DNA from: Alphaproteobacteria bacterium UBA6411
GTDB taxonomy: Bacteria; Pseudomonadota; Alphaproteobacteria; CAAGCB01; CAG-977
Reading direction: 5' to 3'
DNA length: 64,000 nt
Assembly (NCBI GenBank): GCA_002438565.1
Contig: DJPN01000001.1
Span: 1-64,000 of the forward strand
In this document: positions 34,612 through 43,170 of the stretch, one piece after another
How positions within the stretch are numbered: position 1 is the first letter of the stretch
How the letters are laid out: each line of letters begins with the position of its first letter
The notes under the pieces: generated by a model
The model's database searches: none
The model's input: only the letters and a program-made list of their open reading frames with translations
Told to the model about the DNA's origin: nothing
Made by a program: the position numbers and the translations under genes

Positions 34612-36117
34612 TTACAACCCCAGTTCCTTTAAATACGCGTCCATCTGTTTTTGAACGTCGGACAATTCGGATTCCAGTTTTGCAATATCGGATTTGACGG
34701 CGGACAAATCGACCTCGGCTTCCTCTTCGAACGTATCGACATAGCGCGGAATGTTCAGGTTATAGTCGTTTTCCTCGATTTCTTCGGGCGTTGCCAAGTG
34801 CGAATATTTTTCGATTTCCGCGCGGTCTTTATAAGTGTTGAAAATCTTGTCGCTTTGTTCCGCCGACAAAGTGTTTTGGTTCTTGCCCGCGACGAACTCT
34901 TTGGACGCGTCGATAAACAAAACGTCTTTGCGGTTTTCGTTCGCGCCGCCCTTTTCCCGCGACTTGTCAAAGATTAAAATGGCGACGGGAATGCCCGTTG
35001 TCTGGAACAATCCGGCGGGCAGACCGATCACCGCGTCCAGCAGGTTTTCCCGCACCAACGCTTGGCGAATACGCCCCTCCGCCGCGCCGCGGAACAAAAC
35101 GCCGTGCGGAACGATGACGGCGACGCGCCCCGATTTTTCCTTTGCCGTCGCAATCATGTGCGAAATAAAGGCGTAATCCCCTTTGCTCGCCGGCGGCATA
35201 CCGCGTTCAAAACGTCCGTACACGTCGTTTTCAAGGTGCTTTTCGCCCCACTTGTCCAGCGAAAAAGGCGGATTGGCGACGATCACGTCGAATTGCATCA
35301 GCTTGTCGCCGTCTTTCAGCAAAGGATTGTTCAGCGTGTCGCCCCATTCCAAACGGGCGGAATCCTTGTGATGCAAAAACATATTCATACGGGCGAGGTT
35401 GTAGGTCGCCCCCGTTTTTTCCTGTCCGTACAGCGAATAATCGTGCGAACCTTGTTTTTCGACCTCTTCGCCCGCCAGCAGCAGCAAACCGCCCGATCCG
35501 CACGTCGGGTCGCAAATGCGGTCGCCCGCTTTGGGCATCGCCAGCCGCGCCAACAGCGAAGCGACGGCTTTCGGCGTATAAAACTCGCCCGCTTTTTTGC
35601 CTGCGTCCGACCCGAACCGCTCAATCAGGTACATATAGGCGTTGCCCAGCAAATCGCCGTCCACTTGCGACAAATCTACTTTGTTAAAATCGTTCAGCAT
35701 GTCGCGAATCATTTTGTTGCGCTGGGCGGTTTGCCCCAGAATCGACTGGTTGTTGAAATCGACGGTGAAAATGTCGCGCAGTTCGTCGTTCGCCTCCTCG
35801 ATTTTCCGCAAGGCGATGTTCAGCCTTTCCCCGATGTTGTCGGCGTTTTGGTGTTCGTAAATATCGTAAAAGCTTGTGCCGCCGGGCAAGATGAAACGGG
35901 CGTTTTTCAGCTTCAAAGCGATGCGGTCTTTGTCGTCGCCGTAGCGTGCTGTCAGTTTTTCGATTTCGGCTTTTTTGATGTCGCTGATGTATTTGTAAAA
36001 CAAAAACGCCAGAATGTAGTCTTTGAACACGCCGCCGTCAACGATGCCGCGCGCGGAATCGGCGGCGCTCCACAACAGCTTGTTCAGTTCGTCTTGGGTC
36101 AAAGCGGGCATGGTCAT
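34612..36117 (-). CDS. hsdM: Type I restriction system methyltransferase subunit
   Basis: A 501-residue adenine-N6 methyltransferase that, with HsdS, methylates the host target and serves the restriction complex. The N-terminal helical domain starts LLWSAADSARG; the SAM motif I is ICDPTCGSGGLLL, the catalytic motif IV is VANPPF, and GEFYTPKAVASLL is family-typical. The ATG at 36117 overlaps the stop of the upstream HsdS-like gene (ATGA). The C-terminal helices (AVKSDIAKLESELSDVQKQM) fit the HsdS-contact region. Confidence 0.96.
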   Translation of the reverse strand: MTMPALTQDELNKLLWSAADSARGIVDGGVFKDYILAFLFYKYISDIKKAEIEKLTARYGDDKDRIALKLKNARFILPGGTSFYDIYEHQNADNIGERLNIALRKIEEANDELRDIFTVDFNNQSILGQTAQRNKMIRDMLNDFNKVDLSQVDGDLLGNAYMYLIERFGSDAGKKAGEFYTPKAVASLLARLAMPKAGDRICDPTCGSGGLLLLAGEEVEKQGSHDYSLYGQEKTGATYNLARMNMFLHHKDSARLEWGDTLNNPLLKDGDKLMQFDVIVANPPFSLDKWGEKHLENDVYGRFERGMPPASKGDYAFISHMIATAKEKSGRVAVIVPHGVLFRGAAEGRIRQALVRENLLDAVIGLPAGLFQTTGIPVAILIFDKSREKGGANENRKDVLFIDASKEFVAGKNQNTLSAEQSDKIFNTYKDRAEIEKYSHLATPEEIEENDYNLNIPRYVDTFEEEAEVDLSAVKSDIAKLESELSDVQKQMDAYLKELGL

Positions 36118-36677
36118 TCTCCTGTAATTTTGGTTAAGGCGTATTCTATCATAAATTCTTTGAGATTCAGCAGCTGTTCCGACAATTCCCGCTCTTTTTT
36201 CAGCAGGAAGAACGCTTGCGACAAAGCCGTCTGCGTTTTTAACGGCAGGGGCGGAACGGAAAGCAGTTCGATCTGCGATCGGACGATCGCTTTGACCGTT
36301 GCGGTCCCCTGTCGTGAATTCATTTGCGCCTGCCCTTGTTTGGAATTTAAATACATGACGATGTATTCTGGCAAAAAACGCCGGTCGGCAACGGAAACGA
36401 CGAAAATCGAACTTGACGCGACCGTTTGATGTTTCGACATAAACAGCGACGCTTTGAATTCCCCGCGGCTGGACAGCAAAACATCATTGTTTTTCAACAA
36501 GTGGGCGGGCTTTAATCTTTCCGCGTTAAACCGCGCGAGCGGCGTTCCGTCCGTTATGGCGGGGGCGGATAAGTTTTTTGGCTGGACGACGGCGCAATTT
36601 CCGTTTTGAACCGCCGGAATGCTTCCGCGAAAAGGATAGCCTGCGCGGATTTCGGCAATATCGCAAAGAAAGGTCAT
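36114..36677 (-). CDS. Single-domain HsdS-like protein upstream of hsdM
   Basis: A 187-residue protein with one target-recognition-domain pattern: CDIAEIRAGYPFRGSIP at the start, NNDVLLSSRGEFKASLF, LPEYIVMYLNS in the middle, and PPLPLKTQTALSQAFFLLKKERELSEQ as the C-terminal helix. Full HsdS proteins have two such halves. AAGGAG lies 9 nt before the ATG at 36677. It is the first gene of the operon and translationally coupled to hsdM. It could be a half-specificity subunit, dimerising or replacing one domain, or a regulator. A second, full-length hsdS lies further down the operon. Confidence 0.8.
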   Translation of the reverse strand: MTFLCDIAEIRAGYPFRGSIPAVQNGNCAVVQPKNLSAPAITDGTPLARFNAERLKPAHLLKNNDVLLSSRGEFKASLFMSKHQTVASSSIFVVSVADRRFLPEYIVMYLNSKQGQAQMNSRQGTATVKAIVRSQIELLSVPPLPLKTQTALSQAFFLLKKERELSEQLLNLKEFMIEYALTKITGE

Positions 36678-36706
36678 GATGATTGCTCCTTGTAATCGTT
36701 GCTCTC

Positions 36707-36735
36707 AATATAACGGATTTAAAAATTTTTCACAA
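36707..36735 (-). promoter_or_regulatory. Promoter of the type I restriction operon
   Basis: On the minus strand TTGTGA (36735-36730), an exact 17-nt spacer and TATATT (36712-36707), about 30 nt before the first start codon. This is one of the better promoter matches in the window. Confidence 0.6.
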
Positions 36736-36838
36736 TAGGACTATACCGCAAAAAATGTTTGAAAATTTTAAAAAGCACGGCCTCTATACCAATGTCGTGA
36801 CAATCCAGTTGCAAACGGATTTGCGATTGCCGATAATG

Positions 36839-36923
36839 AAAAAGCCCCGAAATCGGGGCTTGGGTTGGTGCGGATAGCGGGACTTGAACCCGCACGAGGA
36901 CAAAGCCTCAACAGATTTTAAGT
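36839..36923. repeat. Left attachment site: copy of the tRNA-Leu 3' part and its terminator
   Basis: These 85 bases match 49532-49615 with one extra G (GGG versus GG in the segment before the CCA position). The copy holds the tRNA-Leu(TAA) 3' portion from the anticodon loop to CCA (36866-36923, minus strand) plus the terminator hairpin; the 5' half is absent and the match stops abruptly at 36923. It lies 165 bp before the integrase gene. This is what site-specific insertion into a tRNA 3' end leaves at the distal border. Confidence 0.88.
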
Positions 36924-37087
36924 TGATTTCCGCCCGATTGTCGTATGATTGACGACGTTTGTTTGTCGTTCATTTTTCTTTTGTTTTTCAATATGTTGCA
37001 GAATTTCGAGTTTCATTCCTGCTAATCTGGTTTTAACAAGATTTATTTGCGCGGCGCCCCACGGGTGTCCCCGCAAAGGAGGTTGGC
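36924..37087. other. Integrase leader region
   Basis: This stretch between the left attachment repeat and the integrase contains no convincing ORF. It has short inverted arms TTTGCG and CGCAAA around the GC-rich segment before the integrase, and a strong GGAGG ribosome site at 37079-37083. Confidence 0.5.
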
Positions 37088-38254
37088 ATGAAACATCTTT
37101 TTACCGAAAAATACATTCGCACTTTGACAAATGACAAGAAAGACCGGCTGGAAATTTATGATTCTTTTTGTCCGTATCTGGGATGTCGAATCGGCGGAAA
37201 CGGTCAAAAGACATACTTTGTTCGCAAAAAATATTTGGGACGGAATATCCGAGTTACCATCGGCAAAGCGGACGAAGTCGGTTTGGAGTTTGCGCGAAAA
37301 AAAGCTTTTTCGCTGTTGGAGAAAATTCAAAACGGCATCAATCCGAACGAGGAAAAATACGAATTGTCCAAAGAGATTTCTTTGGGAATATTCTATGAAG
37401 AATATATGGAACGCCACGTTATCGCCAAAACGTCAAAGCGGAACGTTGACAATTCGGCGGGGATTTACCGTCGGCATCTGACGCAATGGAAAAACAAGCG
37501 GTTGTCGGAATTGAATATGCGAATGATTGAACTGCACTTCAACTCTGTCAAGAAAACGCACGGCATTTTCGCCGCGAATCAAATGCTGACAATGTTGCGC
37601 CACATGTACAACAAAGCGATACAATGGGGATGGGACGGACGCAATCCGACAACCGGAATTAAGAAGTTTCATGTTGAACCTCGGGATCGCTTTCTTGCTC
37701 CGGATGAAATTCAAAGGTTGTTTGCGGCGTTGAATGAAGAACCGAATCCGGTTTACAAAACATTTTTCTACACATTGCTTTTTACGGGGCAGCGTCGCGG
37801 AAATGTGTTGTCAATGCGCTGGGACGATGTCGATTTCAAAACGGGAGTTTGGTATATCGCCCGAACAAAAAACGGAACGTCTTTGCGCGTACCTTTGGTT
37901 GAACAGCTGACTCTGATGTTAAAGGAATTGAAGCTGCAATCCGGGGGAACATCGTGGGTGTTTCCTCGTCCGTTTAATCCGGCGGAGCATCTGACCGAAC
38001 CCCGCGATGTTTGGGAACGCATCAAAAAGCGCGCTCGAATTACAAATTTGCGAATGCACGATCTGCGCCGAACGGTTGCCAGTTATGAATGTATGAACGG
38101 AGAAAATTTGTCGGTTGTTTCTAAAACTTTGAACCACAAAACGCTTGCCGCGACGCAAGTTTACGCGCGCGTTGACACGTCGGCAGTCAGCCGCGCGTTG
38201 CAAAAGACGGTCGATGTTTTTGAACAAATCGCCAAGCAGAAAAAAGCCTTTTAA
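37088..38254 (+). CDS. Site-specific tyrosine integrase of P4 type
   Basis: A 388-residue recombinase that inserts and excises the element. N-terminal DUF4102-like arm-binding domain (about 1-95), a core-binding domain (about 100-200) and a catalytic domain. Catalytic residues seen: Arg in LLFTGQRRGNVLSMRW, HDLRR in MHDLRRTVASY, His in LNHKTLAATQ and the Tyr nucleophile in VYARV. It lies beside the left attachment repeat and points into the element. GGAGG sits 4 nt before the ATG. Confidence 0.96.
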   Translation: MKHLFTEKYIRTLTNDKKDRLEIYDSFCPYLGCRIGGNGQKTYFVRKKYLGRNIRVTIGKADEVGLEFARKKAFSLLEKIQNGINPNEEKYELSKEISLGIFYEEYMERHVIAKTSKRNVDNSAGIYRRHLTQWKNKRLSELNMRMIELHFNSVKKTHGIFAANQMLTMLRHMYNKAIQWGWDGRNPTTGIKKFHVEPRDRFLAPDEIQRLFAALNEEPNPVYKTFFYTLLFTGQRRGNVLSMRWDDVDFKTGVWYIARTKNGTSLRVPLVEQLTLMLKELKLQSGGTSWVFPRPFNPAEHLTEPRDVWERIKKRARITNLRMHDLRRTVASYECMNGENLSVVSKTLNHKTLAATQVYARVDTSAVSRALQKTVDVFEQIAKQKKAF

Positions 38255-38373
38255 AGATGACGCTTTGCGACGCAAAAGGCTAACCGGCAAAAGAAGGACT
38301 ACTTAAAAATCAAAGGATTGCCCGTTTTCCAAGTGATTGAAAAATCAGACATCAGTCTTTGGGCAGGATAGCC

Positions 38374-38390
38374 TTTTCGTCATACGAAAA
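38374..38390. promoter_or_regulatory. Candidate operator upstream of the AlbA_2-type regulator gene
   Basis: A perfect inverted repeat TTTTCGT-cat-ACGAAAA with 7-bp arms, 68 nt before the start of the regulator gene. No T-run follows, so it looks like a protein-binding site more than a terminator. Autoregulation is inferred. Confidence 0.4.
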
Positions 38391-38457
38391 AACAAATTCC
38401 TCTTCTCTGCGAGGCATTTTCACGGTATCTTTTAAATTAAGGAATCAGAGGTGTTTC

Positions 38458-39774
38458 ATGGTTGAAAACGACAGTACGGAATACAAAGAAAAGCTGACCG
38501 CCGGTTTGGAAAAAGAGGTTGTCGCGTTTTTAAACGCGCGCGGCGGAACGATTTTTATCGGTGTTGACAGAAACGGAAACGCCGTCGGAGTAGAAAAGTG
38601 CGATGCCGTTCAGCTGGAAATCAAAGATCGCTTGATCACGGGAATTCGCCCATCCATTATGGGCTTGTTCGATATCGGCTGCGAAGATAAAGACGGCAAG
38701 CAAATCTTGCGGATTACCGTTGCGGCGGGCAAAGAGCCGCCCTATTACATTCGCACAAACGGCATGAGCGAACGCGGCTGTTTTGTCCGCATCGGCAGTT
38801 CCGCCCACCCGATGACGCAAGATCAAATCGACGCGTTGTATTATCGGCGGACGCATACGTCTTTGCGCAACATTCCGTCGCCGAATCAGCGCTTGGACTT
38901 TACGCAGCTTCACATTTACTATGCGGGCAAAAAGCTGGTTCTGAACGATTATTTCGCCGACAATCTGCAACTGAAAACGGACGACGGGCGGTATAATATG
39001 ATTGCTTATCTGTGCGCGGACGAAAATGGCATGCCGATGCTGTTCGCCAAATACGCGGGGACGGACAGGGACGTTTTGACGGAAAACAAGAATTTCGGCT
39101 ATTGCTCTTTGATTAAAGCAACCGAGCAGATTTTGGACAAGTTCGCGGTCGAAAACCGCATTTACGCGCGGGTGACGGCGACCAAGCGCGAAGAACGTCC
39201 GATGGTTGATCCGCAGGCGTTGCGCGAAGCGGTGATTAACGCGGTTCTGCACAACGATTATTCATACAGCAACCCACCAAAGTTCGAGATGTTTTCAGAC
39301 AGGATAGAGATTACTTCGACGGGCGGTTTGCCGTGGGGCATGACAAAAGAAGACTTTTTCAACGGCAAGTCATGTCCGCGCAATCCAGAATTAATGCGGA
39401 TTTTTCAAGATATGGAACTGGTCGAACGTTTGGGATCGGGCGTGCGACGCATTTTGAACGCCTATACGCCGGACGTGTTCGAGATTTCGGATACGTTTTT
39501 CCGCGTAACGTTCCGTTATAACAAACCGTTCGACAAGGCGACGCCGGAAGAAGCCGTCCCAAAAACTGGGGTAAAAACCAGGGGAAAAACTAGGGAGAAA
39601 ATTCTGTCGCTGATACGGCAAAACCCGACGATTTCAGCGGCGGAAATGGCTGAAAAACTGGGATTGACGGTCAAAGGCGTGGAATGGCAGCTGGCAAAAT
39701 TGAAATCCGACGGCGCAATCACCCGCATCGGCGCGGCAAACGGCGGCAAGTGGGTGGTAAAGAAAATATCTTGA
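38458..39774 (+). CDS. AlbA_2 / HATPase_c_4 / winged-helix regulator
   Basis: A 438-residue protein. N-terminal AlbA_2 (Schlafen-type) domain with the typical ESTEYKE-like start (here NDSTEYKEKL) and FLNARGGTIFIGVDRNG; a middle HATPase_c_4 domain (ALREAVINAVLHNDYS, then RIEITSTGGLPWG, LGSGVRRI); and a C-terminal winged helix (NPTISAAEMAEKLGLTVKGVEWQL). Such proteins are common in mobile islands and are presumed ATP-modulated transcription regulators. I start at 38458 because AGAGGTG is close upstream and the domain begins there; the frame is open to 38359. Confidence 0.88.
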   Translation: MVENDSTEYKEKLTAGLEKEVVAFLNARGGTIFIGVDRNGNAVGVEKCDAVQLEIKDRLITGIRPSIMGLFDIGCEDKDGKQILRITVAAGKEPPYYIRTNGMSERGCFVRIGSSAHPMTQDQIDALYYRRTHTSLRNIPSPNQRLDFTQLHIYYAGKKLVLNDYFADNLQLKTDDGRYNMIAYLCADENGMPMLFAKYAGTDRDVLTENKNFGYCSLIKATEQILDKFAVENRIYARVTATKREERPMVDPQALREAVINAVLHNDYSYSNPPKFEMFSDRIEITSTGGLPWGMTKEDFFNGKSCPRNPELMRIFQDMELVERLGSGVRRILNAYTPDVFEISDTFFRVTFRYNKPFDKATPEEAVPKTGVKTRGKTREKILSLIRQNPTISAAEMAEKLGLTVKGVEWQLAKLKSDGAITRIGAANGGKWVVKKIS

Positions 39775-39798
39775 AAAAACATTTCTAGGATGTTATCT
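39771..39798 (+). promoter_or_regulatory. Possible promoter of the sce7726-sce7725-RES cassette
   Basis: TTGAAA (39771-39776), a 16-nt spacer and TTATCT (39793-39798), 30 nt before the first start codon. It lies across the stop of the preceding gene, where base composition switches to AT-rich. Confidence 0.35.
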
Positions 39799-39827
39799 TG
39801 CAATAATCTTTTTCAAGGACGACTTTC

Positions 39828-40712
39828 ATGAAGAATGATACTGATATAGAAAACTTTTCATATCTCGTTCGTCTTTTTTCAACAAAGATGTATAAAGAAT
39901 TACTACAAAATAAATCATCAAAAATTTTTGACGAAATAATAAGAAATACAAATATTTTAGATAACATCTCATATAATTGCTCTCTTAAAGAAATGTTAGA
40001 TGTAGCATACAATATTTTACTTAAAAAGTATAGATGTGAATACGTATATAAGAATATTATTGTAAATAAAATTGTACAAGGGAAACACTCGCCAAGCGAT
40101 TCATTTATAATAAATGAATTGCCTGTTTATAATTGTAAAGCAGATTCCGTTGTTTTAAATGGCACATCTACTGTTTATGAAATAAAAACAAAATATGATA
40201 ATTTAGACAGAATCGAAAGACAGGTTAATGCTTATGAAAAAGCATTTGACAAAATAAATATTGTTATTGATTCTGATGATTCGAAGTCTAATAATTTAAC
40301 AAAAATACTTCCAAAAAACGTAGGAATACTTGTTATGGGGGCGAATGGAGAAATGAGTGAATATAAAAAAGCCGTTTCTAATAAAGCGTATGTAGATAAC
40401 GACATCATTTTTAATATACTTCATAAAAATGAATATATAGGTATTCTCCGTAAGAATGGATTTATTGTTTCTGATATTCCAAACATGAAAATACATAGAG
40501 AATGTAAAGAAATGTTTTCCACGCTTTCCAAAGAGGTGGCACATAAAGAGATGGTATCTGCTCTTAAAAAAAGAGGAAAGCCTTTATCAGAGTTTGTTTT
40601 TAATATTCCTGAATCACTCAAAGCTGTTGCGTTAAAGAACTGTTTTACAAAAAATGAACGCGTGAATTTTATAGATATGTTAAACTTACCAATTTGCGAA
40701 GTTTTAAAATAA
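39828..40712 (+). CDS. sce7726 family protein (PD-(D/E)xK nuclease-like)
   Basis: A 294-residue protein, very AT-rich DNA. It matches the sce7726 family in YRCEYVYKNIIVNKI, in the core KADSVVLNGTSTVYEIKTKY (D106, E118-x-K120) and in LDRIERQVNAYEKAFDKINIV. The Asp and ExK layout is that of PD-(D/E)xK nucleases. The family is defined by co-occurrence with sce7725 proteins, which is kept here; function is not established. AAGGACG precedes the ATG. First gene of a three-gene cassette with a 13-nt gap to the next. Confidence 0.88.
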   Translation: MKNDTDIENFSYLVRLFSTKMYKELLQNKSSKIFDEIIRNTNILDNISYNCSLKEMLDVAYNILLKKYRCEYVYKNIIVNKIVQGKHSPSDSFIINELPVYNCKADSVVLNGTSTVYEIKTKYDNLDRIERQVNAYEKAFDKINIVIDSDDSKSNNLTKILPKNVGILVMGANGEMSEYKKAVSNKAYVDNDIIFNILHKNEYIGILRKNGFIVSDIPNMKIHRECKEMFSTLSKEVAHKEMVSALKKRGKPLSEFVFNIPESLKAVALKNCFTKNERVNFIDMLNLPICEVLK

Positions 40713-40725
40713 GAAGGAGAGCTTT

Positions 40726-41679
40726 ATGTATTTTCCGTATTTGAGAGGAAAACAATTTGAACTTATTGCGATTAGAGATTTTGCAGAATGGGCGGACAAT
40801 AAGAAAATTATCCCTATTATTGAACCCGTAAAAGCATCAATGAATACGCTTTTCACAGCTGGAGATAAGCTAACCGATCAAAAATTTAAATTTTTGATTA
40901 TTTTAAACCCAGAATACGGCGAAAACAAAAACAACCATGCAAGAAATATTGACGATATTCAAGAAAAATACAATAGTAATCAATTTTGTGTATATACATA
41001 TATCTTAAATCAAGAAACCGCATGTAATGATTTGAAAAAATTTATAGCTCTCTCAAGAGGTCATGCTATTTCTTTGATCTACAAAAGAAAACCGACAGAA
41101 GAGGAAGTTACATATATAAACTCATTAAATAATGTCAATTATAGTATATTTGACGAAAAAGCACTAGGAAGGCATACCTGTCAAAAGTTAGTTAATATTT
41201 TTCAAAAAAAATCTGATCCAATTATATTAGAAGATAACTTTAAAAAAGAAGAGAAAAATGCAGATTATCAAAGCGAAGATGTTTTTTCAGATCGACACAT
41301 CCTATATAAAACAGATGGATATGCGGGTTTTTCCGATTATTTAATAGTGGGAGATCATTTTTCTGAAGTTGGAGGTCCGGCATTCGCAGTTACAATACAT
41401 TTATCATATATAGATGAAAAGGATGACAATGTATTAAAAATTCGTCACTATGTTTCGGATCAAACCGAAACAAGAGAAGATACAGCAGGAAAATTTGAAG
41501 AAGCATTACAGAAACTAATAAAAGATATTAAAAGTGATCCGCAAAATGAAAATTTTAATACGAGAGCATGTAATACTTTTAATGAATTATATAATGCACA
41601 ACATTTTCCTGGATTAGGGTTTGTCAAAAAGTTGTCTATGTTGCAACACATCGAAATCCTTAATAAATATTTAAAATGA
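40726..41679 (+). CDS. sce7725 (beta) family protein
   Basis: A 317-residue protein beginning MYFPYLRGKQFELIAIRDFAEW, the start characteristic of the sce7725/beta-protein family, followed by IIPIIEPVKASMNTL. The middle contains alternating strands and helices, in the manner of a TIM-barrel-like fold (inference). No signal or membrane segment. The function of the family is unknown; it typically accompanies sce7726. GAAGGAG lies 7 nt before the ATG. Its stop overlaps the next start (ATGA). Confidence 0.88.
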   Translation: MYFPYLRGKQFELIAIRDFAEWADNKKIIPIIEPVKASMNTLFTAGDKLTDQKFKFLIILNPEYGENKNNHARNIDDIQEKYNSNQFCVYTYILNQETACNDLKKFIALSRGHAISLIYKRKPTEEEVTYINSLNNVNYSIFDEKALGRHTCQKLVNIFQKKSDPIILEDNFKKEEKNADYQSEDVFSDRHILYKTDGYAGFSDYLIVGDHFSEVGGPAFAVTIHLSYIDEKDDNVLKIRHYVSDQTETREDTAGKFEEALQKLIKDIKSDPQNENFNTRACNTFNELYNAQHFPGLGFVKKLSMLQHIEILNKYLK

Positions 41680-42719
41680 GCTGTAAAATGAAATTTTGCT
41701 GCACAAAGTGCTTTAATGATAAATATTTTGAAATATCAGATATTCCTTTCCAAAAAACAGGAAAATGTTATTATTGTGGGACAGAAAATGCAAAATTAAT
41801 AAATCCTGCCGACTTAAAAATTCATTTTGACGGATTAATAGATTTATATGAACCAAATGGAAAAAATGGGAAGCTATTGTTTAATCAAATATCTTCCGAT
41901 TGGAATATTTTTTCCAATAAAATACCTAAAAATCTCCAAAAAGAACTTTTTTATAAAATTTGCCTCTGTCCCGATCATAAAAGATATGCCCTAAGAGGAA
42001 TCAACGATATTCATAAAAAAGCTGAGATAAATTGGAAGAATTTTTCAGATGAAATAAAGTATAAAAACAGATTTATAATATCAAACACGCAGATATTTGA
42101 TATTTTGGATGAATTTTCTTATTTATTTTCTTTAAAAGATATTCCATCTGCTTTTTATAGAGCCAGAAAAATGGAAAACTTTGATGAGTTTAACGAAAAT
42201 GATATGTTAAAACCTCCCAAAGAAAAAACAACAAATGGACGTGCTAATCCAAAGGGAATACCCTATTTTTATGTAGCATCTGATAGTAATACCGCTATTC
42301 ACGAAATACGCCCTCATCGAGGAGATATAGTTTGTGTTGCAAAAATAAAGGCGACCAATATTCCTAAATTAAAAATTTTGGATTTACGATGCATAAATTC
42401 ATATAATTTTTCTCCTTTTGAAGAAAATGAAGATGCTGAAAAATTAATTAATGCTTTAGCTTTTATGAAGTTGTTTGCAAAAAAATTAGCCTTGCCGATT
42501 ATATCTCATCAAAAAGATTTTGATTATTTGCCAACGCAATATTTGTGTGAAAAAATAAAATCTCTTAATTGGTCTGGCATAGCATACAAAAGTTCTGCTA
42601 GCTCTGAAAAAAATGAAGGATATAATATAGTTTTTTTTGATGATGCTGATTTTAAAATTATTAACTATATGAAAAATGAAATATTAGAAACGAAAATCAA
42701 ATCAAAACTATTAAAATAG
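41676..42719 (+). CDS. RES domain protein with N-terminal zinc ribbon
   Basis: A 347-residue protein. Residues 8-34 carry a four-Cys zinc ribbon (C8/C9-C12 and C31-C34). A HEPN-like helical segment follows, then a RES domain from about 160: FYRARKM, the GRANPKGIPYFYVASD core, and TAIHEIRPHRG. RES toxins (ParT, MbcT, Res) attack NAD or ADP-ribosylate targets; the conserved Arg and Glu (FYRAR and TAIHEIRP) are present. It closes the AT-rich cassette with sce7726 and sce7725, so an NAD-active effector is plausible. Confidence 0.87.
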   Translation: MSCKMKFCCTKCFNDKYFEISDIPFQKTGKCYYCGTENAKLINPADLKIHFDGLIDLYEPNGKNGKLLFNQISSDWNIFSNKIPKNLQKELFYKICLCPDHKRYALRGINDIHKKAEINWKNFSDEIKYKNRFIISNTQIFDILDEFSYLFSLKDIPSAFYRARKMENFDEFNENDMLKPPKEKTTNGRANPKGIPYFYVASDSNTAIHEIRPHRGDIVCVAKIKATNIPKLKILDLRCINSYNFSPFEENEDAEKLINALAFMKLFAKKLALPIISHQKDFDYLPTQYLCEKIKSLNWSGIAYKSSASSEKNEGYNIVFFDDADFKIINYMKNEILETKIKSKLLK

Positions 42720-42727
42720 ATGATGCT

Positions 42728-43057
42728 TTACCCCAATGCCGCTAAGACTCTGACGGCTTGGGCGAGTTCGTTATTGTTCATTTTGGAAAGAAGCGTCAAC
42801 GCCTCGTTCTTCAATGCAGATTGTTCCGTGCGTAAATGAGCGTCCGCATCCATCAAATCGCCGTATGTACACCCCAAGACGGCAACGATTTTTTCCAAAA
42901 CCTCCAAAGAAACCCCGACGCCGCATTCGATATTGCTGATTGTTCTGGTTCCGACATCACACAATTCCGCCAAGCGTTCCTGCGACATTTTGGGACGCTT
43001 TGCTTTTCTGAACGCTTTAACGCGGTTGCCTATGGTTTTTCGCAAATTTTCACTCAT
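42728..43057 (-). CDS. XRE family transcription regulator (possible restriction controller)
   Basis: A 109-residue protein with an N-terminal helix-turn-helix (about residues 8-66: GNRVKAFRKAKRPKMSQERLAELCDVGTRTISNIECG). The C-terminal 40 residues are helical, for dimerisation. It is divergent from the methylase genes, with a shared 113-bp intergenic region that holds a palindrome. In that layout it would act like the controller (C) protein of a restriction system, delaying nuclease expression on entry to a new host. That role is inferred from position. Confidence 0.85.
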   Translation of the reverse strand: MSENLRKTIGNRVKAFRKAKRPKMSQERLAELCDVGTRTISNIECGVGVSLEVLEKIVAVLGCTYGDLMDADAHLRTEQSALKNEALTLLSKMNNNELAQAVRVLAALG

Positions 43058-43111
43058 ATATGCAGTTTAGTTTCTATAAATTATGATTTTAATGTAGATT
43101 TCTTTCCTGTT

Positions 43112-43140
43112 TTGAGTCAAAATACGCAAAAGTTTGCATA
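43112..43140 (+). promoter_or_regulatory. Divergent promoter region with palindromic operator
   Basis: TTGAGT (43112-43117), a 17-nt spacer and TGCATA (43135-43140) on the plus strand. Within the spacer and -10 box lies the palindrome GCAAA-AG-TTTGC (43126-43137). On the minus strand TTGACT about 30 nt downstream of the palindrome, with TACATT after 18 nt, could serve the XRE gene. A regulator bound at the palindrome would block the methylase promoter. Confidence 0.45.
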
Positions 43141-43170
43141 TTTATACAAAAAACAGGAAGAAAGTTTGCT

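Noticed and set aside
35062..36429. 455-codon plus-strand ORF
   Set aside because: Antisense to hsdM and the HsdS-like gene, both well supported by motifs.
26031..36735. Second tRNA-bordered island containing the type I restriction operon
   Set aside because: I looked for another copy of the tRNA-Leu fragment or a second integrase left of 36839 and saw none; the operon may be mobile, but its borders are not visible.
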